Source: JBBDWZ01 sp050732575 (lineage in GTDB: Bacteria; Gemmatimonadota; Gemmatimonadetes; Longimicrobiales; RSA9). Taken from it: a stretch of 32,100 nucleotides of DNA. The notes under the pieces are model-generated. The model did no database searches, was not told where the DNA came from, and saw only the letters and a program-made list of their open reading frames with translations. The DNA lies in contig JBOHRF010000026.1 in assembly GCA_050732575.1 (NCBI GenBank), positions 1 to 32,100 of the forward strand, written 5' to 3'. The position numbers and the translations under genes were made by a program. Positions within the stretch are counted from its first letter, which is position 1. Each line of letters starts with the position of its first letter. Positions 15,501 to 22,971 of the stretch are shown piece by piece.

Positions 15501-18232
15501 CTCACGGGCTGGGTTGCAGTCTGCAGGCTGCAAGTGGTCACCGTGTCGGACACCCAGCCACCCACTTCCGCCAGCTGACCATGGCGAGTACGCCGTACGC
15601 GATGCCACTCCAGCCGGATCACGGCGGCCTGCACGGTGGCGCCGCTCACCCGCTGGCCGGAAGGTTGTACCGCCATCACCTCGAGGGCGAGCGGTGTACC
15701 GGCACGCCAGAAATAGTCTGTGGTCTGCACGCGCGCACCGATGTAAAACGCCGCCGGATGCACGAGTACACTCGTGCCGGCACTCACGGTCTGCCGGTTG
15801 GCATCGGTCACGACGGCGGTGATGCCGGTGTACGCACCCTGGCCATCTGCCGGTGCCGGCAGGGCGAGCTTCACATCGAGCGAGCCGCGCGCATCCAGTG
15901 AATCCACACCTTCCTGCGCGACTTGCACGCGTCCACCTCGCCTGCTGTAGTCATCATCATCGTATCCGCCCAACCACCAGCCGTCGGTGTTGGGGATCTC
16001 GAGCTCCCATGGGCTGAGACCTCGTTGCTGCACGGTCCAGCGCACCTGTGCCCCGGCCATGGGCGCGCCGAACAGGTAGCGCGCCGAGATATTCGCACTC
16101 AGGCTGTCACCGGTCATGCGCGGCTGTCGGTCCGCACTGACATCGACCAGAAACTCGGGCGGCCTGTATTCCGCAACCTGGTAGCGCGTGGTCGCCATCG
16201 CCTGCCATGCGCCGTTGCGCTTCAGGTTGAGCTGCACCTGGTACTCGCCCAGCGGCAAGTCAGGCGACAACACCAGAGACACATCGGCCGTGCCGAAGCT
16301 GCTCAGCGTGGTGATGGTGTCCCTCAGCGTACCATTCTCACGATCGGTGAACACCCATTTCAGCGAGTCCCCGCGCGGCACGGTCAGCGCGCCCAGTGTT
16401 CCCTGGCGTACGATGGCCTTGGCATAGACGCGCTCGCCGGGCCGGTAGATGCCGCGCTCGGTGAATACTGCCATAGCCGCAGGCGTGCGTTGCGCATCCG
16501 ACCACGCGCCCCAGATGTCGAAACGCCACGGAGCAAGGTCTGGATCGTAGGCGTTGAAGCCGACCACGGCGCGATCGTCGTTCAGAACGGCGGCGGCGTA
16601 GCCATCAAAGCCGCCGCAATAGAACTCGCAGTCGCTCTCACTGGCGGACGGCCGGAAGTTGCTCAGGCGCGCCAGTCCCTGCGCATCCGTGTGCGCGGTT
16701 GTGCGCACCTTGCCGGCTCGGTCGTAGAGCGTGACCAGTGCATGGGCGCGCGGCCGGCCGTCACCCACGCCCGTCACCCACACCATGCCTTCATCGATAC
16801 CCACGCGGCCGTGAACGGCGAGGTCCGAGACCTGCACGAGCGCAATGCCGGGTCGTTCTTCACGTTGCAGCTGCTGTTGGTAGCGCGAGCCGGGTCGCGC
16901 GACATACACGGCCCGTAGCGTACCGTTGGACGTAACGCGTGCATCGCCGGGAGCGAAGGGCACGCCCGCAATGAATGGCTTGTCGAGCGAGGGCTGCAGC
17001 GGAATCTTCTGCACAGTTGCGCGGCCAAGCAGTGTCTGCAACGGCTCGTTCCAGCCCCACGCTTGGGCCAGGAACCAGGCTTCGGCGGAATCCGGCACAG
17101 CGACGGAAGTCACCAGCAACGTGTCCACATTGATCAGCTGGACGGGGAGCGTACGGAGTCCGTTTCGTTCGATCAGCAACCGTCCAAACGGGTAGGCAAC
17201 GGTCGGCCCGTAACTCGTGGTGACGAACGGATGCACGGCCAACTTGCCCAGTCGTTGACCGAACCGGTCCGTAAGCAGTGAATCGATGACTACGGCGTAA
17301 TGCTGCCGCGGCTCGAGCCGCACGTTCAGAATCCAATCCGTCGATTCGACGGTCGAATCGCGTAATGAATACGTGAGTGCCGGTGCGATGCGTACGCGCC
17401 GCAACACGTCCGTGCCGCGCACCGGCGTGCCGAACGTGAGTTTGATGGGACCAGTTGGGCACAGTGTGTTTCCCGCGCACGGCTCCGTTTTCACGGTGAG
17501 CGGGCCGTAGGTTTGGAACGGCCAGGCCATTCGGTCCGTGGCTGTACGCTCGACCCTGCGTGGAACCATCAGGTTGGCCGCACAATTGAGGGGCAAGTCG
17601 GACTTCGGGATCAGTTCGACGGTGCGCGTGAGATTGCGGATCGTGTCACCACGGGGCGCCCACACGCGCACCAGGTTGAGCCCGACGCGCTGGCCACCGC
17701 AGCGGTGGGAAAGTTCGATCGAGCTGAGCGCGGCCACCAGCTGCGGGTCCGCGGGCGCGCTCAAGGTCAGTTGCAGCGTGGGCCGGGCCGTGATGAACCG
17801 AACCGTGTCCGGTGCATTATTCACATACCGACTGGGCGGATGGATTGGATTGCCCCAGGTGATCTCCGGCGGCTTTATCTTGAAGCTGAAACTGTAGGGC
17901 CGATCCAGCCGACTTCCATCCATCGAGACGAAATCGTTCGAGATCGTCACTCGATAGGATGCGCCCGCTACCAGTGGTGCGGTGGGTATGAAACGCAGCG
18001 TGACCGGATCGCGCCACTCCGCACGGCCGGCCACGGCGGGCTCGATACGGAGAATCCGGCCCGCCTCGACTGTCACGTCCAGGCCCCCGGCAACAGGCCG
18101 GTCGAACGTCACCGTGATCTGCGTGCGTGGATCCGCATCATCCTTCGGACTCACACGCAACACACCGAGCGGCGCACCGGGCGCAACCAGGTTGAGGGCG
18201 GTAAACAGGACCGCCAGTCGAATCGGCCTCAC
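12563..18232 (-). CDS. bacterial alpha-2-macroglobulin family protein
   Basis: The product is 1889 aa, somewhat longer than E. coli YfhM (about 1650). The GTG at 18232 has GAGG ahead of it. Residues 1-20 form a signal peptide. An N-terminal Ig-like domain (about 25-115) leads into macroglobulin domains with the family phrases 'ERGIYRPGERVYAKAIVR' (about 590) and 'EEYRPGDTARVRVAV'. A Gly-rich stretch near 1150 ('GGGGGGDISG') precedes 'TTAFFIGSLVTDANGNA', and may be part of the bait region. 'YCTEQVSSMALPIIALYRA' carries the thioester motif C1384-x-E-Q1387 intact. The C-terminus holds a receptor-binding-like beta domain. It should be a periplasmic protease trap. There is no lipobox, unlike many bacterial homologues. 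First gene of the A2M/pbpC pair. Confidence 0.92.
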   Translation of the reverse strand: MRPIRLAVLFTALNLVAPGAPLGVLRVSPKDDADPRTQITVTFDRPVAGGLDVTVEAGRILRIEPAVAGRAEWRDPVTLRFIPTAPLVAGASYRVTISNDFVSMDGSRLDRPYSFSFKIKPPEITWGNPIHPPSRYVNNAPDTVRFITARPTLQLTLSAPADPQLVAALSSIELSHRCGGQRVGLNLVRVWAPRGDTIRNLTRTVELIPKSDLPLNCAANLMVPRRVERTATDRMAWPFQTYGPLTVKTEPCAGNTLCPTGPIKLTFGTPVRGTDVLRRVRIAPALTYSLRDSTVESTDWILNVRLEPRQHYAVVIDSLLTDRFGQRLGKLAVHPFVTTSYGPTVAYPFGRLLIERNGLRTLPVQLINVDTLLVTSVAVPDSAEAWFLAQAWGWNEPLQTLLGRATVQKIPLQPSLDKPFIAGVPFAPGDARVTSNGTLRAVYVARPGSRYQQQLQREERPGIALVQVSDLAVHGRVGIDEGMVWVTGVGDGRPRAHALVTLYDRAGKVRTTAHTDAQGLARLSNFRPSASESDCEFYCGGFDGYAAAVLNDDRAVVGFNAYDPDLAPWRFDIWGAWSDAQRTPAAMAVFTERGIYRPGERVYAKAIVRQGTLGALTVPRGDSLKWVFTDRENGTLRDTITTLSSFGTADVSLVLSPDLPLGEYQVQLNLKRNGAWQAMATTRYQVAEYRPPEFLVDVSADRQPRMTGDSLSANISARYLFGAPMAGAQVRWTVQQRGLSPWELEIPNTDGWWLGGYDDDDYSRRGGRVQVAQEGVDSLDARGSLDVKLALPAPADGQGAYTGITAVVTDANRQTVSAGTSVLVHPAAFYIGARVQTTDYFWRAGTPLALEVMAVQPSGQRVSGATVQAAVIRLEWHRVRRTRHGQLAEVGGWVSDTVTTCSLQTATQPVSCSFTPARGGRYKIALTARDAEGRLARTTLWNWAEGPDWVPWRDETRLRIDIIPDRERYSVGDTATVLITSPFTNVEAWLTIERERVLESRRMRITAGATTVKVPITEALAPNAFVSVLLVRGRSAAPGPLDDPGRPALRVGYAELRVLPAVKQLNLEVAPLQEEYRPGDTARVRVAVTDALGRGQRAEVTLWGVDEGVLALTGYQTPDPLSLIYQPRPLGVRLASNLASVAPQVPPGQKGQRESGGGGGGDISGIMRSRFQTTAFFIGSLVTDANGNAVASAKLPDNLTTFRVMAVAVTAGDRYGSGKSSLLVTRPLLARPSLPRFVREGDRFAAGVVVNQRAGGTRRVDVEATARGIALRGPNRKNETLNGAAGREVRFDFTAQPGDSARFQFSVRGGGDADAVAVRVPVKPSFHPLAQTIAGALRDTTTAEFVLEQEIDAARSRLEINFGSSTLSVFRGARNGLRVYPYYCTEQVSSMALPIIALYRAQRELGAAGLNGNNAEADIRTAIRTITRRQRPDGGFGLWGPYDWTSPWLTAYATRVLLEARAAGFAVDSTMLNRVHEYLARSLQESERPRFVTARWYDHPGMSQSERVAAVDLLSRIGRADVAMENTLLGQAAQLRWEDRVQLAEVVARRGALAPARSLLATAWRGVRSEGRSLVLPAGATDHYFRSNVRPAARLLAATLAIQPDHPQIGLLVETLVQQERATEGRWIWNTQDYGSLVMALLSYESRRRELEQPVVQVRVGGRTLLTRDLRTGEPRDTSIALTGLVNGQRVRVRLSALNATTPVFYNLTVREVPRARPVNPVDHGIAVERWYERTDTRRPTVSIAAGELVRVRIRITVPAERHFVVVDDPLPAGLEAVDLSLRTVAPFGAAFAQVRDAEPEQQSDQYDWYFGSWDSGVWSAFDHKELRDDRVVYVATVLLPGTYTATYLARATTAGTFIMPPAHAEEMYNPAVNGRTGGGVFTVTSGVR

Positions 18233-18562
18233 AACAGCCTCAACATGTGAAAGGAAACGAATAGTGGTGGCGCCTTGCAGTTACTGTGCTCGCGCTCGCC
18301 AGCCCCGGGGAGCGCGGTGCCGCGCCGGCGAGAACGCGGTCAAGTGGCTGAAAGCGTGTCTGCAGGAACACGAGGTTGTGTTCCAGAAGACACACTACCC
18401 GTTTCAGTGGGACAGCCGCTCCGGACTCCACGGGATTTGCCGGTGCAGTCCGCTTCCGCGTGAACGCGCCCGGCTAGCGCGTGCTGAAACCCGGGCGCAT
18501 TCTGGACCGTTCTGTAGGACAGCCCTCGTAGCCGTTCCGCATCTTATAAAACCTGGTGAATC
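18233..18562. other. divergent intergenic region with an inverted repeat
   Basis: This 330-base gap separates the macroglobulin gene (minus) from the ADOP permease gene (plus), so it must hold both promoters. The clearest structure is GGAACAC/GTGTTCC with a six-base spacer at 18365-18384, which could be an operator. TTATAAAA at 18544-18551 is AT-rich but lies only about 12 bases before the permease ATG. No convincing -35/-10 pair or short gene was found. Confidence 0.4.
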
Positions 18563-20329
18563 ATGTTCAACCTGAAGCTCGCCTTCCGGACGTTATTCAA
18601 AACGCCGTTTGTCACGGTGGTCGCCGCGCTGTCACTGGCGCTGGGCATTGGCGCAAACGCCGCGATCTTTTCCCTGTTCGATCAGATGCTGCGCCGGCCG
18701 CTGCCCGTGCAGCAGCCCGAACGGCTGGTGAATTTCAGCGCGCCCGGGCCCAAGCCGGGATCCACCTCATGCGGTGTAGCCGGCTCCTGCGAGGACGTTT
18801 TCAGCTATCTCATGTTCCGCGACCTGGAGCGCGTGCAGACCTCATTTACGGGTATCGCGGCGCACGTCGAGTTTGGCGCCAATGTCGGTTACAACAAGCA
18901 GACCGTGAATGCGGAGGGCATGTTTGTTTCCGGCTCGTACTTCGCTCTGCTCGGCATTCGTCCCGCGCTGGGCCAACTGTTCACGCCCGCCGATGACCAG
19001 ACCATGGGCAGTCATTTTGTGGTCGTCGTGAGCCACCGTTTCTGGGAGAATCGGCTGGGCGCCAATCCGGCGGTGCTCAACCAAACCGTGATCGTGAATG
19101 GCCAGCCCATGACCATCGTTGGGGTAACGCCACGCGGATTCGACGGGACCACGCTGGGTTCGCGGCCGGCGGTCTACGTACCCATCAGCATGCGCGGCGT
19201 CATGAACTCGAATTGGCGCGGGTTTGAAGAAAGGCGCAGCTATTGGGCGTATCTGTTTGGCCGGCTCAAGCCCGGTGTATCGCTGGAGCAGGCGCAGACG
19301 GCGATCAATGTGCCTTATCGCCAGATCCTGGCCGACGTGGAGGGGCCGCTGCAATCGGGCATGAGCGAGCAGACCAGGACGCGCTTCCTGGCCAGGCAGA
19401 TCACGTTGAGTGATGGCCGCCGCGGCCAGAGCGACATTCACACGGAAGCCACCACGCCTATTCTGCTGCTCTTTACGCTCACCGGCATCGTGCTGCTCAT
19501 TGCCTGCGCCAACATTGCCAATTTGCTCCTGGCGCGCGCCGCCGGCCGCGAGCTGGAAGTGGCCGTACGCCTTTCCCTGGGCGGCACGCGCGCTCACGTG
19601 CTGGCCCAGCTGCTGACCGAGTCCGTGTTGCTGGCCGTGCTGGGTGGTGTGGTGAGCCTGGCCTTCGCGCACTGGACGCTTGCTTTCATTACATCGATGA
19701 TGCCCAGTGAAGCGACCCTGACCTTTGCGCTCTCCTGGCCGACCGTTGGATTTGCCTTCACCCTGGCCGTCCTGACCGGACTCTTGTTCGGACTGTTCCC
19801 CGCTCTGCACAGCACGCGCCCCGATCTGGTCACTGCATTGCGTAACAGTGAAGGTCGGCTGTCCAGCGGCAAACAGGCGACGCGTTTCCGTGCCACGCTG
19901 GTCACGGCCCAAATCGCGTTGTCCATGGCGCTGCTCACGTCGGCCGGGCTGTTCATCAAGAGCCTGCGCAACGTGAGCCGCGTCGATCTCGGTCTCGATG
20001 TCGACAACGTCATGACCTTCCGCATCGTTCCGTCTCGCAACGGCTACGACTCGACGCGCATCCACTCCTTGTACGCGCGCGTGGAAGAAGAGTTGGCTGC
20101 TCTGCCGGGCGTGACCGACATGAGTGCGGCCACCGTTCCCTTGATTGGAGGCAGCAACTGGGGCACCAACGTATCGGTCGAGGGATTCCAGCAGGACGCG
20201 GACACGGATGCGAATTCGCGCTACAACCTGGTGGGTGTGGATTACTTCCAAACCGTGGGGGTGCAGCTGCTGGCCGGACGCGAGTTCACGCGTGCGGATC
20301 TCCGTGGTGCGCCTCGTGTAGCGTTGTGA
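18563..20329 (+). CDS. ADOP/MacB-type ABC permease, N-terminal part of a split gene
   Basis: The 588 aa comprise a first transmembrane helix (about 16-40, 'VTVVAALSLALGIGANAAIFSL'), a MacB_PCD periplasmic domain, three helices of an FtsX domain (about 290-420), another helix near 450, and the start of a second MacB_PCD domain. Whole ADOP permeases of this kind are ~800 aa and carry two such halves on one chain. Here the frame ends at a TGA just after 'GAPRVAL'. The next frame continues at once with 'NQEFARKFGLG', exactly where the second periplasmic domain should go on. One missing G in GCGTTG(G)TGAAC explains it. No ATPase gene is adjacent. The substrate is unknown. Confidence 0.85.
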   Translation: MFNLKLAFRTLFKTPFVTVVAALSLALGIGANAAIFSLFDQMLRRPLPVQQPERLVNFSAPGPKPGSTSCGVAGSCEDVFSYLMFRDLERVQTSFTGIAAHVEFGANVGYNKQTVNAEGMFVSGSYFALLGIRPALGQLFTPADDQTMGSHFVVVVSHRFWENRLGANPAVLNQTVIVNGQPMTIVGVTPRGFDGTTLGSRPAVYVPISMRGVMNSNWRGFEERRSYWAYLFGRLKPGVSLEQAQTAINVPYRQILADVEGPLQSGMSEQTRTRFLARQITLSDGRRGQSDIHTEATTPILLLFTLTGIVLLIACANIANLLLARAAGRELEVAVRLSLGGTRAHVLAQLLTESVLLAVLGGVVSLAFAHWTLAFITSMMPSEATLTFALSWPTVGFAFTLAVLTGLLFGLFPALHSTRPDLVTALRNSEGRLSSGKQATRFRATLVTAQIALSMALLTSAGLFIKSLRNVSRVDLGLDVDNVMTFRIVPSRNGYDSTRIHSLYARVEEELAALPGVTDMSAATVPLIGGSNWGTNVSVEGFQQDADTDANSRYNLVGVDYFQTVGVQLLAGREFTRADLRGAPRVAL

Positions 20330-21051
20330 ACCAGGAATTTGCGCGCAAGTTCGGACTGGGTCGCAATGCAGTGGGCAGGCGCATGGCCATGAGCCGCACT
20401 GATTCCCTCGACATCGAAATCGTGGGACTGGTGCGCAACGCCAAGTACAGCGATGTCAAAGATTCGATACCGCCCGTCTTCTACATCCCCTACCGCCAGC
20501 GCATTGACGTGGGCGGCATCAGCTTCTTTGCCCGTACGGGCGGCGATCCCGCGCAACTCTTGCGTTCCATTCCACCGTTGATCGCACGGCTGGACCCCGA
20601 TCTTCCCGTGGAAGATCTCAAGACCATGCCGCAGCAGATCCGGGAGAACATCTTCCTGGACCGCATGATCAGCACGTTGACCATCGCGTTTGCCGCCGTG
20701 GCCACGCTGCTGGCCTCCATCGGCTTATATGGCGTGCTGGCCTATTCGGTCACTCAGCGGACGCGCGAGATCGGCGTGCGCATGGCGCTGGGTGCGCATA
20801 CAGGGCGTGTACGCGCCATGGTGCTGCGCCAGGTGGGCATCATGACCGTGATCGGTGGACTGCTGGGCATGGCCGCAGCTATCGCCTTTGGCCGCGCCGC
20901 ACGAACGCTCCTCTTTGGGCTGCAAGGACATGACCCGGTGGTCATGGTCCTGTCCGCGTTCGTATTGGCCATGGTCGCGCTGGCCGCCGGTTACTTGCCC
21001 GCCCGCCGCGCTTCGAAAATCGATCCCATGCAGGCGCTCCGCTATCAATAG
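20326..21051 (+). CDS. ADOP/MacB-type ABC permease, C-terminal part of a split gene
   Basis: This 241-aa frame continues the second periplasmic domain of the upstream permease part and ends with the second FtsX domain, with helices at about 115-135, 165-190 and 205-225 and the family phrases 'YSVTQRTREIGVRMALGA' and 'PARRASKIDPMQALRYQ'. It can begin at a GTG that overlaps the upstream stop as GTGA, so reinitiation could yield two chains that assemble. A single-base deletion in a formerly continuous gene is simpler. The sequence after the break is well preserved with no further stops, so the break is recent, tolerated, or a base error. Confidence 0.8.
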   Translation: MNQEFARKFGLGRNAVGRRMAMSRTDSLDIEIVGLVRNAKYSDVKDSIPPVFYIPYRQRIDVGGISFFARTGGDPAQLLRSIPPLIARLDPDLPVEDLKTMPQQIRENIFLDRMISTLTIAFAAVATLLASIGLYGVLAYSVTQRTREIGVRMALGAHTGRVRAMVLRQVGIMTVIGGLLGMAAAIAFGRAARTLLFGLQGHDPVVMVLSAFVLAMVALAAGYLPARRASKIDPMQALRYQ

Positions 21052-21210
21052 CCGAGCTTGCTATCAGCGAAATTACAACCGGCCGCGCAATTCTCGAGCG
21101 CCGCCTGCATGGCGGGCGGCGCTCCCGGCCCTCCTCTCTTCAGCGCCCAGCCCCCTTCGTGCCGCTGACCGAACCCACGCCCGAAGCCAACCAGGCGACC
21201 CGACCGGCCC

Positions 21211-21239
21211 TTGACCCGGGCCTGCGTACCATATATGGT
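21211..21239 (+). promoter_or_regulatory. promoter of the vapBC-type pair
   Basis: TTGACC (21211-21216) and TATGGT (21234-21239) are 17 bases apart, a good sigma-70-type arrangement. The expected start of transcription falls within a base or two of the ATG at 21246, and no ribosome binding site precedes that ATG, so the mRNA is probably leaderless. Confidence 0.6.
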
Positions 21240-21249
21240 AACCATATGG
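21227..21249. promoter_or_regulatory. palindromic operator of the toxin-antitoxin pair
   Basis: TACCATATATGGTA (21227-21240) is a perfect 14-bp palindrome that covers the -10 box. CCATATGG (21242-21249), a second palindrome with the same half-site, covers the start codon. Ribbon-helix-helix antitoxins bind such tandem palindromes to repress their own operon. Confidence 0.65.
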
Positions 21250-21479
21250 AGAGCATCAAGACCACCGTATATCTGCCCGCCGCAGAATACCGCAGGCTGC
21301 AGGCCCTGGCCCGCGCGGAGGGTCGTTCCACGGCGGAACTGATCCGCGAGGCGGTAGCCGAGTATGCGGGCCGGCGCGCGGGTCAGAAGCGACCTCGCTC
21401 GCTGGGTGCATTCCGCAGCGGCCGCAAGACGATCGCGGAGAAAGCGGAGCATCTGCTGGAAGGATTGGGGGAAACGTGA
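21246..21479 (+). CDS. ribbon-helix-helix antitoxin (VapB/CopG type)
   Basis: The 77-aa product begins 'MESIKTTVYLPAAEYRRLQ' followed by 'ALARAEGRSTAELIREAVAEYA', a clear ribbon-helix-helix: one beta strand, two helices and the G-R-S turn. The basic C-terminus (GQKRPRSLGAFRSGRKT and on) would wrap and inhibit the toxin. The ATG at 21246 starts right at the beta strand; a longer reading from 21159 would add a meaningless Pro-rich tail and run through the operator. It overlaps the toxin gene by four bases (GTGA). In the cytoplasm it neutralises the PIN toxin and represses the operon through the palindromes at its own start. Confidence 0.88.
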   Translation: MESIKTTVYLPAAEYRRLQALARAEGRSTAELIREAVAEYAGRRAGQKRPRSLGAFRSGRKTIAEKAEHLLEGLGET

Positions 21480-21889
21480 TCGTGGCCGACACGGGCGCGA
21501 TCGTGGCTCTGATCGATGCCGATGACCGGCATCATGCACGACTGCTGCAGTCGTACGAGGAAGACCCGGACGCGTGGTTATTGCCATGGGCCATCCTGCC
21601 GGAAGTTGATTACCTGCTGGCGCGCCACGTCGATGCGAATGCGGCGCTGGCGTTTCTGCGCGACGTTGCCGAGGGTCGTTACGCCATTGAATGGGGCGAT
21701 CCGGCCGATCTGATCCGGGCCAGGCAGCTGGTGGAACGGTATCGCGCTCTGCAGTTTGGCCTGGTCGATGGCGTGGTCATGGCGATTGCCGAGCGCGTGG
21801 ACGCGGATGCGATTGCCACGCTGGATGTGCGGCATTTCGGCGCGGTCAAGCTGCGTACGTCACCGGCGCCTTGGCCGCGCGACCTGTGA
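21476..21889 (+). CDS. PIN-domain ribonuclease toxin (VapC type)
   Basis: The 137-aa protein has the PIN-domain acidic set in order: D5 in 'VADTGAIVALID', E43 in 'LPEVDYLL', D98 in 'LVDGVVMAIAER' and D117 in 'TLDVRHF'. These bind the divalent metal for RNA cleavage; VapC toxins usually cut initiator tRNA or rRNA. Length is normal and all four acids are present, so it should be active. Translation is coupled to the antitoxin through the GTGA overlap. It lies between a split permease and a broken kinase, in a stretch where many genes are damaged, yet this pair is intact, as expected for an addiction module. Confidence 0.88.
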   Translation: MIVADTGAIVALIDADDRHHARLLQSYEEDPDAWLLPWAILPEVDYLLARHVDANAALAFLRDVAEGRYAIEWGDPADLIRARQLVERYRALQFGLVDGVVMAIAERVDADAIATLDVRHFGAVKLRTSPAPWPRDL

Positions 21890-22028
21890 AGTTCAACGCC
21901 CATGCGTGCATGCCTGACGGATGACCCGCCCGCTTGATGCAGACGACAGCTGCGGATAGTAGTCACACAACCATTATGCACTCCATAGCCGCGATGAAGC
22001 TCGAGGACCATTCAGGGAAGCTGCGCCC

Positions 22029-22626
22029 GTGACTCGTGATGCACTGGGTCGGATCACGGCTGCGCTGGCGGATCGCTACGCGATCCAGCGCGAGCTTGGT
22101 TTTGGCGGCACGGCGGTCGTGTATCTGGCTCGAGACCTGAAGCACGATCGTGCGGTTGCCATCAAGACGCCGCGCGCGGGATTGGAATCGACGGTTGCGC
22201 GCGACCGTTTTCTGCGCGAGATCAAGACCACAGCGCAGCTCAGTCATCCCAATATCCTGCCTCTGCTCGACTCCGGAGAAGCGGGCGAATTTCTCTTTCA
22301 TGTCATGCCATATGTGGAAGGTGAGTCGCTTGGGAACCGGATCAAGCGCGAGCAGCAGCTATCGATCAAAGAAGCGGTGCAGATCACGCGCGAAGTGGCG
22401 GATGCGTTGAGTTATGCGCATGCGCGAGGCGTGATTCACCGTGATATCAAGCCCGGTAACATCCTGCTGGAGTCGGGGCATGCCATTGTAGCCGATTTCA
22501 GCATTGCGCGCGCGCTGGCCTCGGCCAGCTCATGCGCTGACCGAGACCGGATTGGCGTTGGGTACTCCTGCGTACATGAGCCCCGAGCAGGCAACGGGCG
22601 CCGGCTGGGCTCAGGAGTTCCGGTGA
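22029..22626 (+). pseudogene. Ser/Thr protein kinase (PknB type), frameshifted and truncated
   Basis: The N-terminal ~165 residues form a good kinase fold: G-loop 'GFGGTAVVYLARD', K46 in VAIK, E64 in 'FLREI', H137-R-D139 in 'HRDIKPGNIL', and D156-F-S158 where DFG is expected. After 'ARALASASS' an inserted base near 22531 moves the frame to one reading 'LTETGLALGTPAYMSPEQATG', the activation loop and APE-like (SPEQ) motif. That frame stops at 22624-22626. The rest of the C-lobe and any sensor domain are missing. The Gly-to-Ser change in DFG is a further sign of decay. Such kinases are common in Gemmatimonadota. Confidence 0.82.
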
Positions 22627-22828
22627 CTACCCGGGCGCCTTCAGTTCCATCAGGACTGCGCGTGATCGCATATCGGTGTTGCGGGCCGCGTTTGCCAGTT
22701 CAACAGCCCTGGACAGTTTGGAGCGCGAGCATGCAAGTCTGCTGAGAACTACGATCAACGCATGTCAGGCCTATCGCCAGGTGCGGTTGAGTATTGGGCT
22801 CCCGGCTCCGGATTGTACGGGTAATTGA
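22613..22828 (+). pseudogene. C-terminal gene fragment behind the kinase remnant
   Basis: A frame overlapping the kinase end reads 'GDYPGAFSSIRTARDRISV', 'STALDSLEREHASLLRT' and 'INACQAYRQVRLSIG' before a stop at 22828. It looks like real helical protein with no start of its own. It may be the far end of the same kinase, with the C-lobe and linker deleted, or the tail of another gene. No family is recognised. The following 22829-22971 gap shows nothing. Confidence 0.4.
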
Positions 22829-22971
22829 ATCCGCCGGCGCGAATGCCAGTCTGGGCAGTTCTGACAATTCCAGCTGCGCTCTCGGCATGTGCAACACGCG
22901 CTCGCACTGGAGCATGGGCTGCCGGGCTGGCGCGCACTCAAGGGTGAATCGTAACGATATATGATCTCGGG

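Noticed and set aside
18842..20251. 469-aa minus-strand frame opposite the split permease
   Set aside because: It is antisense to a well-recognised permease and has no domain, start signal or normal composition.
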